Source: Lacrimispora celerecrescens (GTDB lineage Bacteria; Bacillota; Clostridia; Lachnospirales; Lachnospiraceae). From it: 64,000 nucleotides of DNA. Under the pieces are notes generated by a model. The model was not told where the DNA came from. It ran no database searches and worked only from the letters and a program-made list of their open reading frames with translations. Below are positions 52,604-61,861 of the stretch, one piece after another; positions within the stretch are counted from its first letter, which is position 1, and every line of letters begins with the position of its first letter. The stretch is taken from assembly GCF_000732605.1 (NCBI RefSeq), contig NZ_JPME01000015.1, forward strand, positions 1 to 64,000, read 5' to 3'. The position numbers were made by a program, and so were the translations under genes.

Positions 52604-53611
52604 ATGGGAGAATTTATCAATCCGGCAAATGTGCCAAAAGTAACACTATATACGGGAGAGCAGATTCCCTGTGTTGGAATGGGAACCTTTGGTTCTGACC
52701 GTTTTACCCCGGAAGAAGTGTCCTCTGCGGTGGCAGGAGCGATCCGCTGCGGATACCGGCTGTTTGACTGTGCCGCCTGCTACGGAAATGAGGACCAGAT
52801 CGGAAAGGTATTCCAGGATGCGTTTGAGGAAGGCGTGGTGGATAGAAAAGAACTGTTTATCATGACAAAAGTGTGGAATGATATGCATGAACGGGTAGAG
52901 GAGTCCTGTAAAAAGAGTATTTTGGACTTGCAGTGCGGCTATATTGACCTGTTTTTTATCCATTGGCCATTTCCAAACTATCATGCCCCTCATTGTAATG
53001 CTGATTCCCGCAATCCGGATTCCAGACCCTTCAGCACAGATGAATTCATCCGTACATACAGACAGTGTGAGGCGCTTTTAGAAAAAGGACTTATCCGTAA
53101 CATTGGTATTTCCAATATGACCATACCAAAACTGGAAGCAGTTTTACCGCTGATGAAAGTCATGCCCGTTGCCTGTGAAATGGAACTCCATCCCTGCTTC
53201 CAGCAGCAGGAGCTGTTTGATTATCTTGTAGCACATAAGATCCAGCCAGTGGGCTTCATGCCCCTTGGTTCTCCCCAGCGCCCGGAACGGGATATGTGCC
53301 AGGAAGATATTGCAGACTTACAGCAGCCTGAGATGAAGAAGATCGCAGAGGCTCACGGATGCCATCCGGCCCTCATTTCACTGAAATGGGCCAGGCAGAG
53401 AGGTCAGATTCCCATTCCGTTTTCCATTTACGAAGCAGAGTATGTCAGCAACCTAAGAGCCATGACAGAAGATCCGCTTACAGAGGATGAGATGAAAACA
53501 ATTGCAACCCTGGAGCGCAATAACCGGTTGGTAAAAGGACAGGTGTTCCTCTGGGAAGGAGCATCAGACTGGCATGCCCTGTGGGATGAGGATGGCTATA
53601 TTGTAAAATAG
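52604..53611 (+). CDS. aldo/keto reductase
   Basis: NAD(P)H-dependent reductase of 335 residues with the full catalytic tetrad D55, Y60, K89 and H120 (FDCAACYGNE, MTKVW, FFIHWP). KWARQRGQIPIPFS is the cofactor loop. Its close layout suits aldose-to-alditol reduction, such as xylose- or galactose-type reductases. It is the last gene of the plus-strand operon that begins at the GatY-like aldolase. If it reduces an aldose, its product would feed the FGGY kinase and the GatD-like dehydrogenase encoded upstream. Confidence 0.88.
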   Translation: MGEFINPANVPKVTLYTGEQIPCVGMGTFGSDRFTPEEVSSAVAGAIRCGYRLFDCAACYGNEDQIGKVFQDAFEEGVVDRKELFIMTKVWNDMHERVEESCKKSILDLQCGYIDLFFIHWPFPNYHAPHCNADSRNPDSRPFSTDEFIRTYRQCEALLEKGLIRNIGISNMTIPKLEAVLPLMKVMPVACEMELHPCFQQQELFDYLVAHKIQPVGFMPLGSPQRPERDMCQEDIADLQQPEMKKIAEAHGCHPALISLKWARQRGQIPIPFSIYEAEYVSNLRAMTEDPLTEDEMKTIATLERNNRLVKGQVFLWEGASDWHALWDEDGYIVK

Positions 53612-53657
53612 GGAAAGAAAGAGGAGCGGCCGGAAAGGAAGCTTCTCTTTCTTTTTG
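53610..53657 (+). terminator. terminator of the catabolic operon
   Basis: AAAGAAAGAGGAGC and GCTTCTCTTTCTTT form an imperfect stem followed by TT. It separates the enzyme operon from the LacI gene. Confidence 0.65.
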
Positions 53658-53730
53658 TGAGCCAAGGGAAGCCTGTAAATTTGATACTGTTCTTTTTGCC
53701 ACAGTTTATGTATAATGAAAAGGAATAAGA

Positions 53731-53744
53731 GCGAAACGTTTCGC
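53731..53744. promoter_or_regulatory. LacI-type operator GCGAAACGTTTCGC before the regulator gene
   Basis: A perfect 14-base palindrome with the central CG typical of LacI-family sites, 19 bases before ATG 53763 and downstream of TATAAT (53711-53716). Nearly the same site lies before the importer operon at 59247. Confidence 0.75.
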
Positions 53745-53762
53745 GGTCAGGAGAGGAAGACT

Positions 53763-54758
53763 ATGGGTGCAACAATAAGAGACATTCAGAAGCTGACGGG
53801 GCTGTCATTGGCTACAATTTCCAAATATTTAAATGGCGGCAATGTTCTGCCGGAAAACAGGGCGGCAATCGGCAGGGCCATAGAGGAACTCCATTACGAA
53901 GTCAATGAAGTTGCCCGGGGCTTAAAAACAAGGCAGACCAGAATCGTAGGAGTTTTGCTCCATGATTTGAAAAATATTTTTGCAGGAACCATCATATCCC
54001 GGATGGAAGACATACTCCGTCAGCACGGATACGGGATGTTTCTTTGTGACTGCCGCGGAAATCCGGAATTAGAGGGTGAAGAGATACAGTTTCTCCTGGG
54101 CAAACAGGTGGATGGGATTATCACTTTTCCTACGTCTGAAAACTCCGGTTATTTAAAGCTTGCCAGGGAACGGGGGATTCCTATTGTACTGATTGACCGG
54201 ATGTTCGATGATCAGGAATTTGACAGCGTGATTGTTGACAATGAAACGGCATCAAAGCTGGCGGTGGAGAAGCTTCTGGCATATGGACACCGCCGGATCG
54301 GAATGATCTGCGGGGATGAGCATTATTACACGGCCAGAAAGAGGCTTTATGGTTTTTGCCGGGCAATGGAGGTAACAGGGGCAGAAGCCTGCATTGCGAA
54401 GGGAGAATTAACTGTGGGGCATGGATATGAAGCCATGAAAAAAATGTTAGACATGAAAGAACGGCCAACAGCAGTGTTTTTAAGTAATTATGAGATTACA
54501 CTTGGAGCCGTGATTGCCATGAATGAACAGAATGTTTCTTTTCCAAAGGAAATCTCCGTAATCGGGTTTGACAATATGATGCTGGCTCAAGTGGTAAAGC
54601 CTAAGCTTTGGATGATCACACAGCCCATGGAACAGATTGCTGTAAGGGCAGCCGAGATTATGATGGAACGGTTAAAGAACGGCAGCAGCCGGGAACCGCA
54701 GGTGGAAATACTCCAGACCATGTTGTCAGAGGGAGAGTCCATCGGAAGGATTGTTTGA
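53763..54758 (+). CDS. LacI-family transcriptional regulator
   Basis: A 331-residue repressor. The N-terminal helix-turn-helix is ATIRDIQKLTGLSLATISKYL, here residues 3-23 in short, and the following linker ends VARGLKT. The sugar-binding domain follows, with VIGFDNMMLAQVVKPKL late on. It probably binds the palindromes at 53731 and 59247 and releases them with the locus sugar. ATG 53763 follows AGGAGAGG; an upstream ATG at 53715 lies across the operator. The next gene, a response regulator, starts 13 bases after its stop. Confidence 0.9.
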   Translation: MGATIRDIQKLTGLSLATISKYLNGGNVLPENRAAIGRAIEELHYEVNEVARGLKTRQTRIVGVLLHDLKNIFAGTIISRMEDILRQHGYGMFLCDCRGNPELEGEEIQFLLGKQVDGIITFPTSENSGYLKLARERGIPIVLIDRMFDDQEFDSVIVDNETASKLAVEKLLAYGHRRIGMICGDEHYYTARKRLYGFCRAMEVTGAEACIAKGELTVGHGYEAMKKMLDMKERPTAVFLSNYEITLGAVIAMNEQNVSFPKEISVIGFDNMMLAQVVKPKLWMITQPMEQIAVRAAEIMMERLKNGSSREPQVEILQTMLSEGESIGRIV

Positions 54759-54770
54759 CGGGGGAAAAAC

Positions 54771-56375
54771 ATGTATAAAGTATTGCTGGTGGATGACGAA
54801 ATTTTAATCCGGGAACGGATTTCCAGAAAAATCCCGTGGGAGGAACTGGGGTACGAATTAGCGGGTATCTGCGAGAACGGCAGGGAGGCCATAGCATTTA
54901 TTAAACGGGAGCCGGTCAGCCTGATTCTCACTGATATCTGCATGCCCCATGTGGATGGACTGGAACTTGCAAAGTATGTATATGAACATGCCAAAAATAC
55001 CAAGGTAGCAATTATTACGGGATATGAAGAATTTGAATATGCAAAAAAAGCGCTGGAATATCATGTGTTTTCCTATATATTGAAGCCTGTCACATCCGCA
55101 GAGCTTATGGAAAACTTAATGGAGATCCATAAGATTCTGGAGGATGAGAGGAATAATGAGCAGGTGCGTATCCGGTACGAAGACAGCTATCCATTGCTGG
55201 AAAACCAGTTCCTGCTTCAACTGGCCCAGGGAAAGATACCGGATGAGGCCATAGGGGAAAAGCTGAGGGAATTTAAAATCAATTTCCGTGGAGACAGCTA
55301 CTGTGCTGCAATTTTCTTTCCAAGAGAACCGGTAAGCCGGATGGAGCTGGAGCACATGACGGAATTTACCAGGGCAAAATACCCGGAGGATGTTCTGGCC
55401 TTTCAAGGGAATGACGGAACCATGATTGCGTATATTAAGCGGAGCCGCAGCAACGATCAGGATAATAATATGGCCCGCTTATGCCGGATGATGGTACAGG
55501 ACATCAGTAGCAAATTAGGGATCGAAGTGTTCTGTCTGATGGGGATTGCTGTCATGAATTTAAACGGCTTGAATCTTTCTTATGAAAAAGCCCTAGGGAT
55601 GAAAGAATACCTTTATCTGGAAAAAGAATCCCATGTTTATGAATGGGATCAATACCAGAAATGCCGGTTCCAGCCAGATGCCGGATTTGAAAAAAATGAC
55701 AGGGAAAAGAGATTGGTTCTTGCCGTCCAGAGCAATTTAAAGGAAGAGATACGCCGGGAAGTATCCTCGATCCGGGACGAATGCAGCGGGAAATGGCTTT
55801 CACGGACCAAGGTTGTGATTTTCTGTCAAAGCCTTATTCTGGCGGTGATGAATTCTTTGGAACGTCTGAACATGGAGGATGCGGAGCTTTTCCTAAAAGG
55901 GCAGGAGCTTTTTTCCGGCCTTTACGGTTGCAGTTATATCTCTGAAATGGAAGAAAAGTTGCTAGATTTTTTTGATTCCGCGGCAGATCTTATGAACAGG
56001 AACCGCAGCAGCTATGGAGAAGAACGGGCGGCAATGGCCCTTAATTATATCTCGGAGCACTATTCCGAATGCAGTCTTTCACTTCAGGAGGTATGCGGTA
56101 AGCTGGCGATCAGTGTCAGCTATTTCAGCTCAGCATTTAAAAATCACACAGGAATGACCTTTGTGGAGGCCCTGACAAAGACCAGGATGGAAGCGGCAAA
56201 GGAACTGCTGAAAAACACAACCATGAAAACCTATGAGATTGCGGAACGCTGTGGTTACAGTGATTCCAATTATTTCAGTTCAATTTTTAAAAAGACTGTA
56301 GGGAATACACCCAGAGAATATGCAAAATCCGTAACTGGACAGAAGGGAAAAGATGTTAAGGAAAATAAGGTTTAA
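54771..56375 (+). CDS. YesN-type response regulator with AraC domain
   Basis: A 534-residue response regulator. The receiver has DDE (8-10), D55 in LILTDICMPHVDG and ILKPV. A long linker leads to an AraC domain in the last 100 residues: LQEVCGKLAISVSYFSSAF and YEIAERCGYSDSNYFSSIF. It overlaps the sensor kinase gene by 23 bases. The kinase and a sugar-binding protein follow, so the three form one sensing unit for the importer operon downstream. Confidence 0.92.
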   Translation: MYKVLLVDDEILIRERISRKIPWEELGYELAGICENGREAIAFIKREPVSLILTDICMPHVDGLELAKYVYEHAKNTKVAIITGYEEFEYAKKALEYHVFSYILKPVTSAELMENLMEIHKILEDERNNEQVRIRYEDSYPLLENQFLLQLAQGKIPDEAIGEKLREFKINFRGDSYCAAIFFPREPVSRMELEHMTEFTRAKYPEDVLAFQGNDGTMIAYIKRSRSNDQDNNMARLCRMMVQDISSKLGIEVFCLMGIAVMNLNGLNLSYEKALGMKEYLYLEKESHVYEWDQYQKCRFQPDAGFEKNDREKRLVLAVQSNLKEEIRREVSSIRDECSGKWLSRTKVVIFCQSLILAVMNSLERLNMEDAELFLKGQELFSGLYGCSYISEMEEKLLDFFDSAADLMNRNRSSYGEERAAMALNYISEHYSECSLSLQEVCGKLAISVSYFSSAFKNHTGMTFVEALTKTRMEAAKELLKNTTMKTYEIAERCGYSDSNYFSSIFKKTVGNTPREYAKSVTGQKGKDVKENKV

Positions 56376-58137
56376 AAGTATTCGCACCAGCATGATCATT
56401 TATTTCTCCTGTCTGGTTCTGCTGATTGTGACTGCATTCATGTTCTTTTCGATAAAATATACCAAAGAGAACCTGATGGAAAATTCCGAAGAGAACAGCC
56501 GCCGGTTGATTGAACAGGTAAACTTAAGCATCGAAAATTATGTGGATCATATGGAAAATATCTCTCATGTGGTTGTCAGCAACCGGGACATGCGGGAATA
56601 TCTGTTTGGTGATGATGAAACCGGAGTGTGGCCTCATCTGAAGGAAGAATTCCAGACCATTCTTCAGGTGAGAAAGGATATTTACAATATTGCGATCCTT
56701 GGAAACAATGGCAGGTATTTTATCAACGGGGGAAACCGTGCGATGAATACCAGAGCACAGTTGGAAAAGAAGGAATGGTACCGGGAAGCAAAAGAGGCAG
56801 GAAGTGAAATTGTCATTTCCTCTTCCCATGTCCAGAATCTTGTGAAGGGTGATTACAAATGGGTGGTGACACTCAGCAGGGGAATCCAGAATCCCAAGAC
56901 CCAACAGGTGGAAGGGCTGTTCATTCTTGATTTAAATTATGATGTGATCAATGACTTGTGTGAATCAATCCATCTGGGAAATAAAGGATATGTATATATT
57001 GTGGATCAGAAAGGGGAAATCGTATATCATCCCCAGCAGCAACTGATCTTAAGCGGGGTAAAAAATGAGCTGCTGAAAGAAGTTCTGAATCAGAAAACAG
57101 GAATTTCCTATAAAGATGAGAACGGGGAGAATAAGATTTATACCACCTTTCGCTCAGGTAAAACCGGCTGGACCATTGTGGGGGTTGTGTATACCTCTGA
57201 GTTGGTAAAAAGAGAACAGGACATGAGAGCCATGTACATTGGCATGGCACTGGCGCTGATCGTCCTGGCAGGTGTAATTGCCATATTCCTGTCTGACAGC
57301 ATAACAAAGCCCATCAAACAGCTTCAGGCAGGTATGAAGAAAGTGCAGGAGGGAAGATTTCAGCCGGTATACATTGATGCAGGAGGAGATAATGAGATCG
57401 CCAGCTTAAACCGGTCCTTCAACCGGATGACGGAACATATTGATGAATTGATGAAGAGGAATATGGCGGAACAGGTGGAAAAGCGGAAAAGCGAGCTGAA
57501 GGCTCTGCAGTCACAGATCAATCCTCACTTTCTATATAATACCCTGGACTCTATCATCTGGATGATTGAAACCGATGATGCGCAGCAGGCCATAAAAATG
57601 ACTTCCATATTGGCCCGGTTCTTCCGGCAGGCCATCGGGAATTCTGATGTGTTTGTCACGATCAGCCAGGAATTGGAATACACAAAAAATTATCTCTTAA
57701 TTCAGCAGATGCGTTATAGGGATAAGGTAACCTTTGATATCCAGGTAAATCCGGATATACTGGAATGCCACATCATAAAACTGATTATGCAGCCCCTTGT
57801 AGAGAATGCGCTGTATCATGGACTTAAGTATAAAGAAGGGTGCGGCCATATTTGGATTACAGGGTATCGTCTGGAAAATAAAGTTATCCTTAAGGTGATG
57901 GATGATGGAATAGGGATGGATACAGAGACTCTGCAGAAACTTTTCCGGAACAAAAATAAAACCGGGGGGAAACACAATGGTGTAGGGCTGGGAAATATAC
58001 AGAACCGCTTAAAGCTGTATTACGGTGAGGAATATGGAATCCAGGTGGACAGCGAAAGGGAAATAGGAACGGCAATTACCATTGAAATCCCTTTCCTGCT
58101 GCCGGAGCGCAAGGAGGATACAGATGAAAAAGCATAA
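56353..58137 (+). CDS. YesM-type sensor histidine kinase with Cache-like domain
   Basis: Membrane kinase of 594 residues. Helix 1 is at about 12-30, then an extracellular domain of about 260 residues of Cache type (KEWYREAKEAG and GYVYIVDQKGEIVYHP), helix 2 at about 290-312, HAMP, and the kinase motif LKALQSQINPHFLYNTLDSI. The ATP lid is GVGLGNIQNRLKLYYG. It pairs with the response regulator upstream and overlaps the binding-protein gene by 14 bases. Confidence 0.92.
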   Translation: MLRKIRFKSIRTSMIIYFSCLVLLIVTAFMFFSIKYTKENLMENSEENSRRLIEQVNLSIENYVDHMENISHVVVSNRDMREYLFGDDETGVWPHLKEEFQTILQVRKDIYNIAILGNNGRYFINGGNRAMNTRAQLEKKEWYREAKEAGSEIVISSSHVQNLVKGDYKWVVTLSRGIQNPKTQQVEGLFILDLNYDVINDLCESIHLGNKGYVYIVDQKGEIVYHPQQQLILSGVKNELLKEVLNQKTGISYKDENGENKIYTTFRSGKTGWTIVGVVYTSELVKREQDMRAMYIGMALALIVLAGVIAIFLSDSITKPIKQLQAGMKKVQEGRFQPVYIDAGGDNEIASLNRSFNRMTEHIDELMKRNMAEQVEKRKSELKALQSQINPHFLYNTLDSIIWMIETDDAQQAIKMTSILARFFRQAIGNSDVFVTISQELEYTKNYLLIQQMRYRDKVTFDIQVNPDILECHIIKLIMQPLVENALYHGLKYKEGCGHIWITGYRLENKVILKVMDDGIGMDTETLQKLFRNKNKTGGKHNGVGLGNIQNRLKLYYGEEYGIQVDSEREIGTAITIEIPFLLPERKEDTDEKA

Positions 58138-59098
58138 AAATGGAATTGTTTTAGTGCTGCTTCTGCTGGCTGCTTCCTGTTTTGTCTTCTCTCTGATCCG
58201 GTTGGGGGAATTCAGAGAGAATAAAAAGGTGAAGATTGTTTTTATTCCTAAAGTCATGGATGAAACAAATGATTTTTGGATGTCAATGATTTCCGGTGCA
58301 AAAAGTGCTGCCAGGGAGTATCAGGCTGATATCGTTATCCTTGCTCCTCAAATTGAGAACGATTATGTAAGGCAGGAAAAATACATTGATGAAGCAATCA
58401 AACTGAATCCCGATGTGATCGCATTGTCACCCATCAGATATTCGGAGATGACGGATTCCGTATGGAAAATAAAGGAAGCCGGAATCAAACTGGTTCTGTT
58501 GGATTCCATGCTGGATGAGGATCTGGCAGAGTGCTGTGTCAGCACTGATAACATAGAGGCAGGAACCCAGATGGGCAATAAAATGCTGGATTATATGAAA
58601 GACGATACGAAAATTGCCATTATGTCCTTTGTAAAAGCTTCTTCCACTGCCATTGAACGTGAACAGGGGGTCAGGACCGGACTTGGAGAATACGAAAACC
58701 GGATTGACACTGTATTATACAGCAATTCAGACTATGAACAGGCTTATGAACAGACAAAGCAGCTTCTGAAAGAAAAGCCGGAAATCAATCTAATTGCCGG
58801 TTTAAATCTCTATTCCACAGTCGGAGTTGCCCGGGCCGTGCGGGAAATGGATCTCAAACATAAGATATATATTGTGGGTTTCGATAATGATGTGGAGGGA
58901 ATCCAGTACCTGGAAGAAGGGATCATTGATACGCTCATTGTCCAGAAACCCTTTAACATGGGTTATTTAGGAATACAGAAGGCCGTGGAAATCGCAAAGG
59001 GAAAGAAGGTAGAGAAGATCATTTATTCTGAAACTGAGATCATAACGGTAGACAATATCTACACGGATGAAAACCAGAAACTGCTGTTTCCGTTTTAA
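58124..59098 (+). CDS. sugar-binding protein of the sensor module
   Basis: A 324-residue binding protein of the ribose/galactose type, with one N-terminal hydrophobic segment (about 8-28) and no downstream lipobox cysteine of good fit (AASC at about 16-18 is possible). FIPKVMDETNDFWMSMI and VGFDNDVEGIQYLEEG mark the fold. It is coupled to the kinase gene and lies before, not within, the transporter operon, so it is probably the extracellular sugar sensor for the kinase rather than the transport receptor. That split is inferred. AAGGAGG precedes ATG 58124. Confidence 0.85.
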   Translation: MKKHKNGIVLVLLLLAASCFVFSLIRLGEFRENKKVKIVFIPKVMDETNDFWMSMISGAKSAAREYQADIVILAPQIENDYVRQEKYIDEAIKLNPDVIALSPIRYSEMTDSVWKIKEAGIKLVLLDSMLDEDLAECCVSTDNIEAGTQMGNKMLDYMKDDTKIAIMSFVKASSTAIEREQGVRTGLGEYENRIDTVLYSNSDYEQAYEQTKQLLKEKPEINLIAGLNLYSTVGVARAVREMDLKHKIYIVGFDNDVEGIQYLEEGIIDTLIVQKPFNMGYLGIQKAVEIAKGKKVEKIIYSETEIITVDNIYTDENQKLLFPF

Positions 59099-59110
59099 TC
59101 GAGAAAAAGT

Positions 59111-59126
59111 TTCCGTTATAACGGAA
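59111..59126. repeat. perfect palindrome TTCCGTTATAACGGAA
   Basis: A 16-base perfect palindrome 13 bases after the sensor-module stop. It is not followed by T. It could be a regulator site for the downstream importer or an mRNA end structure. It is a different sequence from the LacI-type site. Confidence 0.45.
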
Positions 59127-59148
59127 TCATCAATCAGACAGAAGGAAG

Positions 59149-59195
59149 AAAAAGAGGAGTATTTTACGGAAAAGTAAAATATTCCTCTTTTTTTG
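59149..59195 (+). terminator. terminator after the sensor module
   Basis: AAAGAGGAGTATTTTAC (59151-59167) and GTAAAATATTCCTCTTT (59174-59190), one mismatch pair, then a T-run. It separates the sensor genes from the importer. Confidence 0.85.
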
Positions 59196-59246
59196 TAAGA
59201 TCCTCTATAGGAAAAAATATGAAAGAATATATAATGATAGAAGAAA

Positions 59247-59264
59247 GAGCGAAACGGTTCGCTC
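59247..59264. promoter_or_regulatory. LacI-type operator before the importer operon
   Basis: GAGCGAAACGGTTCGCTC, an 18-base palindrome with one mismatch. It shares GCGAAACG-TTCGC with the site at 53731. It lies 12 bases after TATAAT (59230-59235), where a repressor would block transcription of the importer genes. Confidence 0.75.
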
Positions 59265-59279
59265 TTATAATCAGAGGAG

Positions 59280-60788
59280 ATGGAAGGTGAAAATGTGGGC
59301 GACGTGATGCTTAGAATGAAGGGGATTGACAAGTCCTTTCCCGGTGTGCATGCACTGGACCATGTGGACCTGGAAGTGAAAAGCGGCGAGGTTCACGCGT
59401 TAATGGGTGAGAATGGTGCAGGAAAATCCACGCTGATGAAAATACTTACCGGTATTTATTCAAAGGACTCCGGCACGATTGAATTTGAAGGAAAAGAGAT
59501 GGAGTTTACCACTCCAAAGGAAGCCCAGGACACAGGAATTGCCATTGTACATCAGGAGCTTAATATGATGAATCATCTTACGGTCGCGCAGAATATCTTC
59601 ATAGGCCGGGAGATGATGAAAGGCGGGCTGATTGATGATTCCCAGATGAACAGGGAGGCCAAGAAGCTGTTCGACAGACTGAACATAGATATTAACCCAG
59701 CGGAAACCATGGGGAACCTGACCGTAGGAAGACAGCAGATGTGTGAAATTGCAAAGGCAATTTCCAGAGAAGTGAAGCTGATTGTATTTGATGAGCCTTC
59801 TGCAGCCCTGACAGAGGCTGAGATCGAGGAGCTGTTTAAAATCATCAGGGATTTAAGGGCCAAAGGTCTGGGAATTGTTTACATATCCCACCGGATGGAT
59901 GAAATCAAGGTGATTACAGACCGGGTGACGGTTATGCGTGACGGCAGTTATGTGGGTACGCTGATTACAAAAGATAGTACCAAGGATGATATTATCAATA
60001 TGATGGTAGGGCGTGTTATTTATGAGACGCCAAAGCAGGTGAGCAATGTGCCGGAGGGTGCCCCAGTTGTCCTTAAGGTGGAGCATTTAAATGCCGGAAG
60101 ACTGGTAAAGGACGTCAGCTTTGAGCTGCACAAGGGCGAGATCCTTGGCTTTTCCGGGCTGATGGGAGCAGGAAGAACCGAGACAGCCAGAGTGATCTTC
60201 GGGGCTGATAAAAAGGAAAGCGGAGATATATTCATCAATGATAATAAGGCGGAGATAAAGACAACAGAGGATGCGGTAAAACACGGAATAGGATATTTGT
60301 CTGAGGACCGGAAACGGTTTGGCCTTGTCATCCAGAAAACCGTAGCAGAAAATGCATCAATGGCTTCCTTACCGGATTTTATCCAGGGTCTGTTTATTGA
60401 TCAGGAGAAAGAACAGAGGGAAGCGGAACAATATGTGAAAACTTTGAATATCAAGACTCCCGGAGTGGATCAGCTGGTAATGAACTTATCAGGAGGGAAT
60501 CAGCAGAAGGTAGTCATAGCAAAATGGCTGATCAAAAACTGTGATATCCTGATTTTTGATGAACCTACAAGGGGAATCGATGTAGGTGCAAAAAGTGAGA
60601 TCTATCATTTAATGAATGAACTGGTAAAGCAGGGGAAATCCATCATCATGATATCTTCGGAAATGACGGAGATTCTTCGTATGAGTGACAGAGTCATCGT
60701 GATGTGCGAGGGACGTATCACAGGAGAGCTTCCCATTGAAGAAGTGACGCAGGAACGTATCATGACTGCGGCCACCTTGAGAAATTAA
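59280..60788 (+). CDS. sugar ABC ATPase, RbsA/MglA type
   Basis: Twin-domain ATPase of 502 residues, of the CUT2 class. The first domain has Walker A GENGAGKST, NLTVGRQQM and VFDEPSAALT; the second has LSGGNQQK and IFDEPTRGIDVGAKSEIY. The second Walker A is degenerate (GLMGAGRTE), as usual for RbsA-type proteins. The start is not certain: ATG 59280 has AGAGGAGA close by, while GTG 59295 follows GGAAGGTG. With the permease and the binding lipoprotein it imports a monosaccharide or polyol in unphosphorylated form. Confidence 0.92.
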   Translation: MEGENVGDVMLRMKGIDKSFPGVHALDHVDLEVKSGEVHALMGENGAGKSTLMKILTGIYSKDSGTIEFEGKEMEFTTPKEAQDTGIAIVHQELNMMNHLTVAQNIFIGREMMKGGLIDDSQMNREAKKLFDRLNIDINPAETMGNLTVGRQQMCEIAKAISREVKLIVFDEPSAALTEAEIEELFKIIRDLRAKGLGIVYISHRMDEIKVITDRVTVMRDGSYVGTLITKDSTKDDIINMMVGRVIYETPKQVSNVPEGAPVVLKVEHLNAGRLVKDVSFELHKGEILGFSGLMGAGRTETARVIFGADKKESGDIFINDNKAEIKTTEDAVKHGIGYLSEDRKRFGLVIQKTVAENASMASLPDFIQGLFIDQEKEQREAEQYVKTLNIKTPGVDQLVMNLSGGNQQKVVIAKWLIKNCDILIFDEPTRGIDVGAKSEIYHLMNELVKQGKSIIMISSEMTEILRMSDRVIVMCEGRITGELPIEEVTQERIMTAATLRN

Positions 60789-60805
60789 TCCAGGAGGAGA
60801 AAGAG

Positions 60806-61792
60806 ATGGAAAAACTGAAAAACAATCCGGTTGTGAAGGCAATCGGTACACAGAGACTGGTTGCGTTGCTGGCACTGATTGTCATTTATGGGGTATTTGG
60901 CTTAATGAATCCCCGGTTTGCCACCTACAATACCATGGTAAATATATTTGACGCATCGTATTATATCGGATTTATGGCGATCGGAATCTGCTTTGTAATT
61001 GCAACGGGCGGGATCGATCTGTCAATCGGTACCGTATTGACCATGTCAGGTCTGGTGGCCGGTTATCTGAGCGTTAACAAAGGTTTTCCAATGTGGCTTA
61101 CAATTATTATCTGTATACTCATCGGCATGATTTTTGGTTTGATAAATGGCCTGCTGGTGGCTAAAATGGGGCTGCCCCCTTTTATAGCTACCCTTGGTAC
61201 CATGATGCTGTCAAAGGGAATCGGTTCTATTATCACAGGCGCCCAGTCGGTTACCTGGAAATCCGGTTCTGATCCTGAAGGCTGGTACCGCTGCCTTTTC
61301 AAGATTAAAACAGCAGGCGGATTGCTGATTCCCACCGGTTTTGTGCTTCTGATCGCTGCAGCCGTCATTATGGCCATCGTATTGAATAAGACGAAAACCG
61401 GACGATATATCCTTTCACTTGGCAGTAACAAGGAGGCCACGCGGCTTTCCGGTGTTAATGTTGACAAGTACCTGGTCATCGCATATATCATAAGCGGTAC
61501 TTTTGCAGGAATTGCAGGCCTTGCATATTCCACCATTTATTCCACCTTGCTTCCAGGCGGAGGAGCCGGATTTGAAATGGATGCCATCGCAGGTGTGGTA
61601 ATCGGAGGAACCTCAATGGCAGGCGGTACCGGTACGATTGCAGGTACTATGATCGGTGTGTTTATTATTTCCGTACTGAAAACAGGCCTGCCATTTGTAG
61701 GGCTGCAGACACACTATCAGCAGGTTGCAACAGGTCTTGTATTAGTAGTTGCTGTATTTGCTGATGTATATAGAAATCGTAAGAAATATTAA
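60806..61792 (+). CDS. sugar ABC permease, RbsC/MglC type
   Basis: Membrane permease of 328 residues, about ten helices. GGIDLSIGTVLTMSGLVAGY, GSNKEATRLSGVNVDKYLVI and IAGVVIGGTSMAGGTGTI are family motifs. The gene starts 17 bases after the ATPase with CAGGAGGAG before it. Confidence 0.92.
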   Translation: MEKLKNNPVVKAIGTQRLVALLALIVIYGVFGLMNPRFATYNTMVNIFDASYYIGFMAIGICFVIATGGIDLSIGTVLTMSGLVAGYLSVNKGFPMWLTIIICILIGMIFGLINGLLVAKMGLPPFIATLGTMMLSKGIGSIITGAQSVTWKSGSDPEGWYRCLFKIKTAGGLLIPTGFVLLIAAAVIMAIVLNKTKTGRYILSLGSNKEATRLSGVNVDKYLVIAYIISGTFAGIAGLAYSTIYSTLLPGGGAGFEMDAIAGVVIGGTSMAGGTGTIAGTMIGVFIISVLKTGLPFVGLQTHYQQVATGLVLVVAVFADVYRNRKKY

Positions 61793-61861
61793 ATAAATTC
61801 AGGGAATGTGATTCGAAAGAATTTACATACAGAACCATTCAAATATAAGGAGGAAGTAAAA

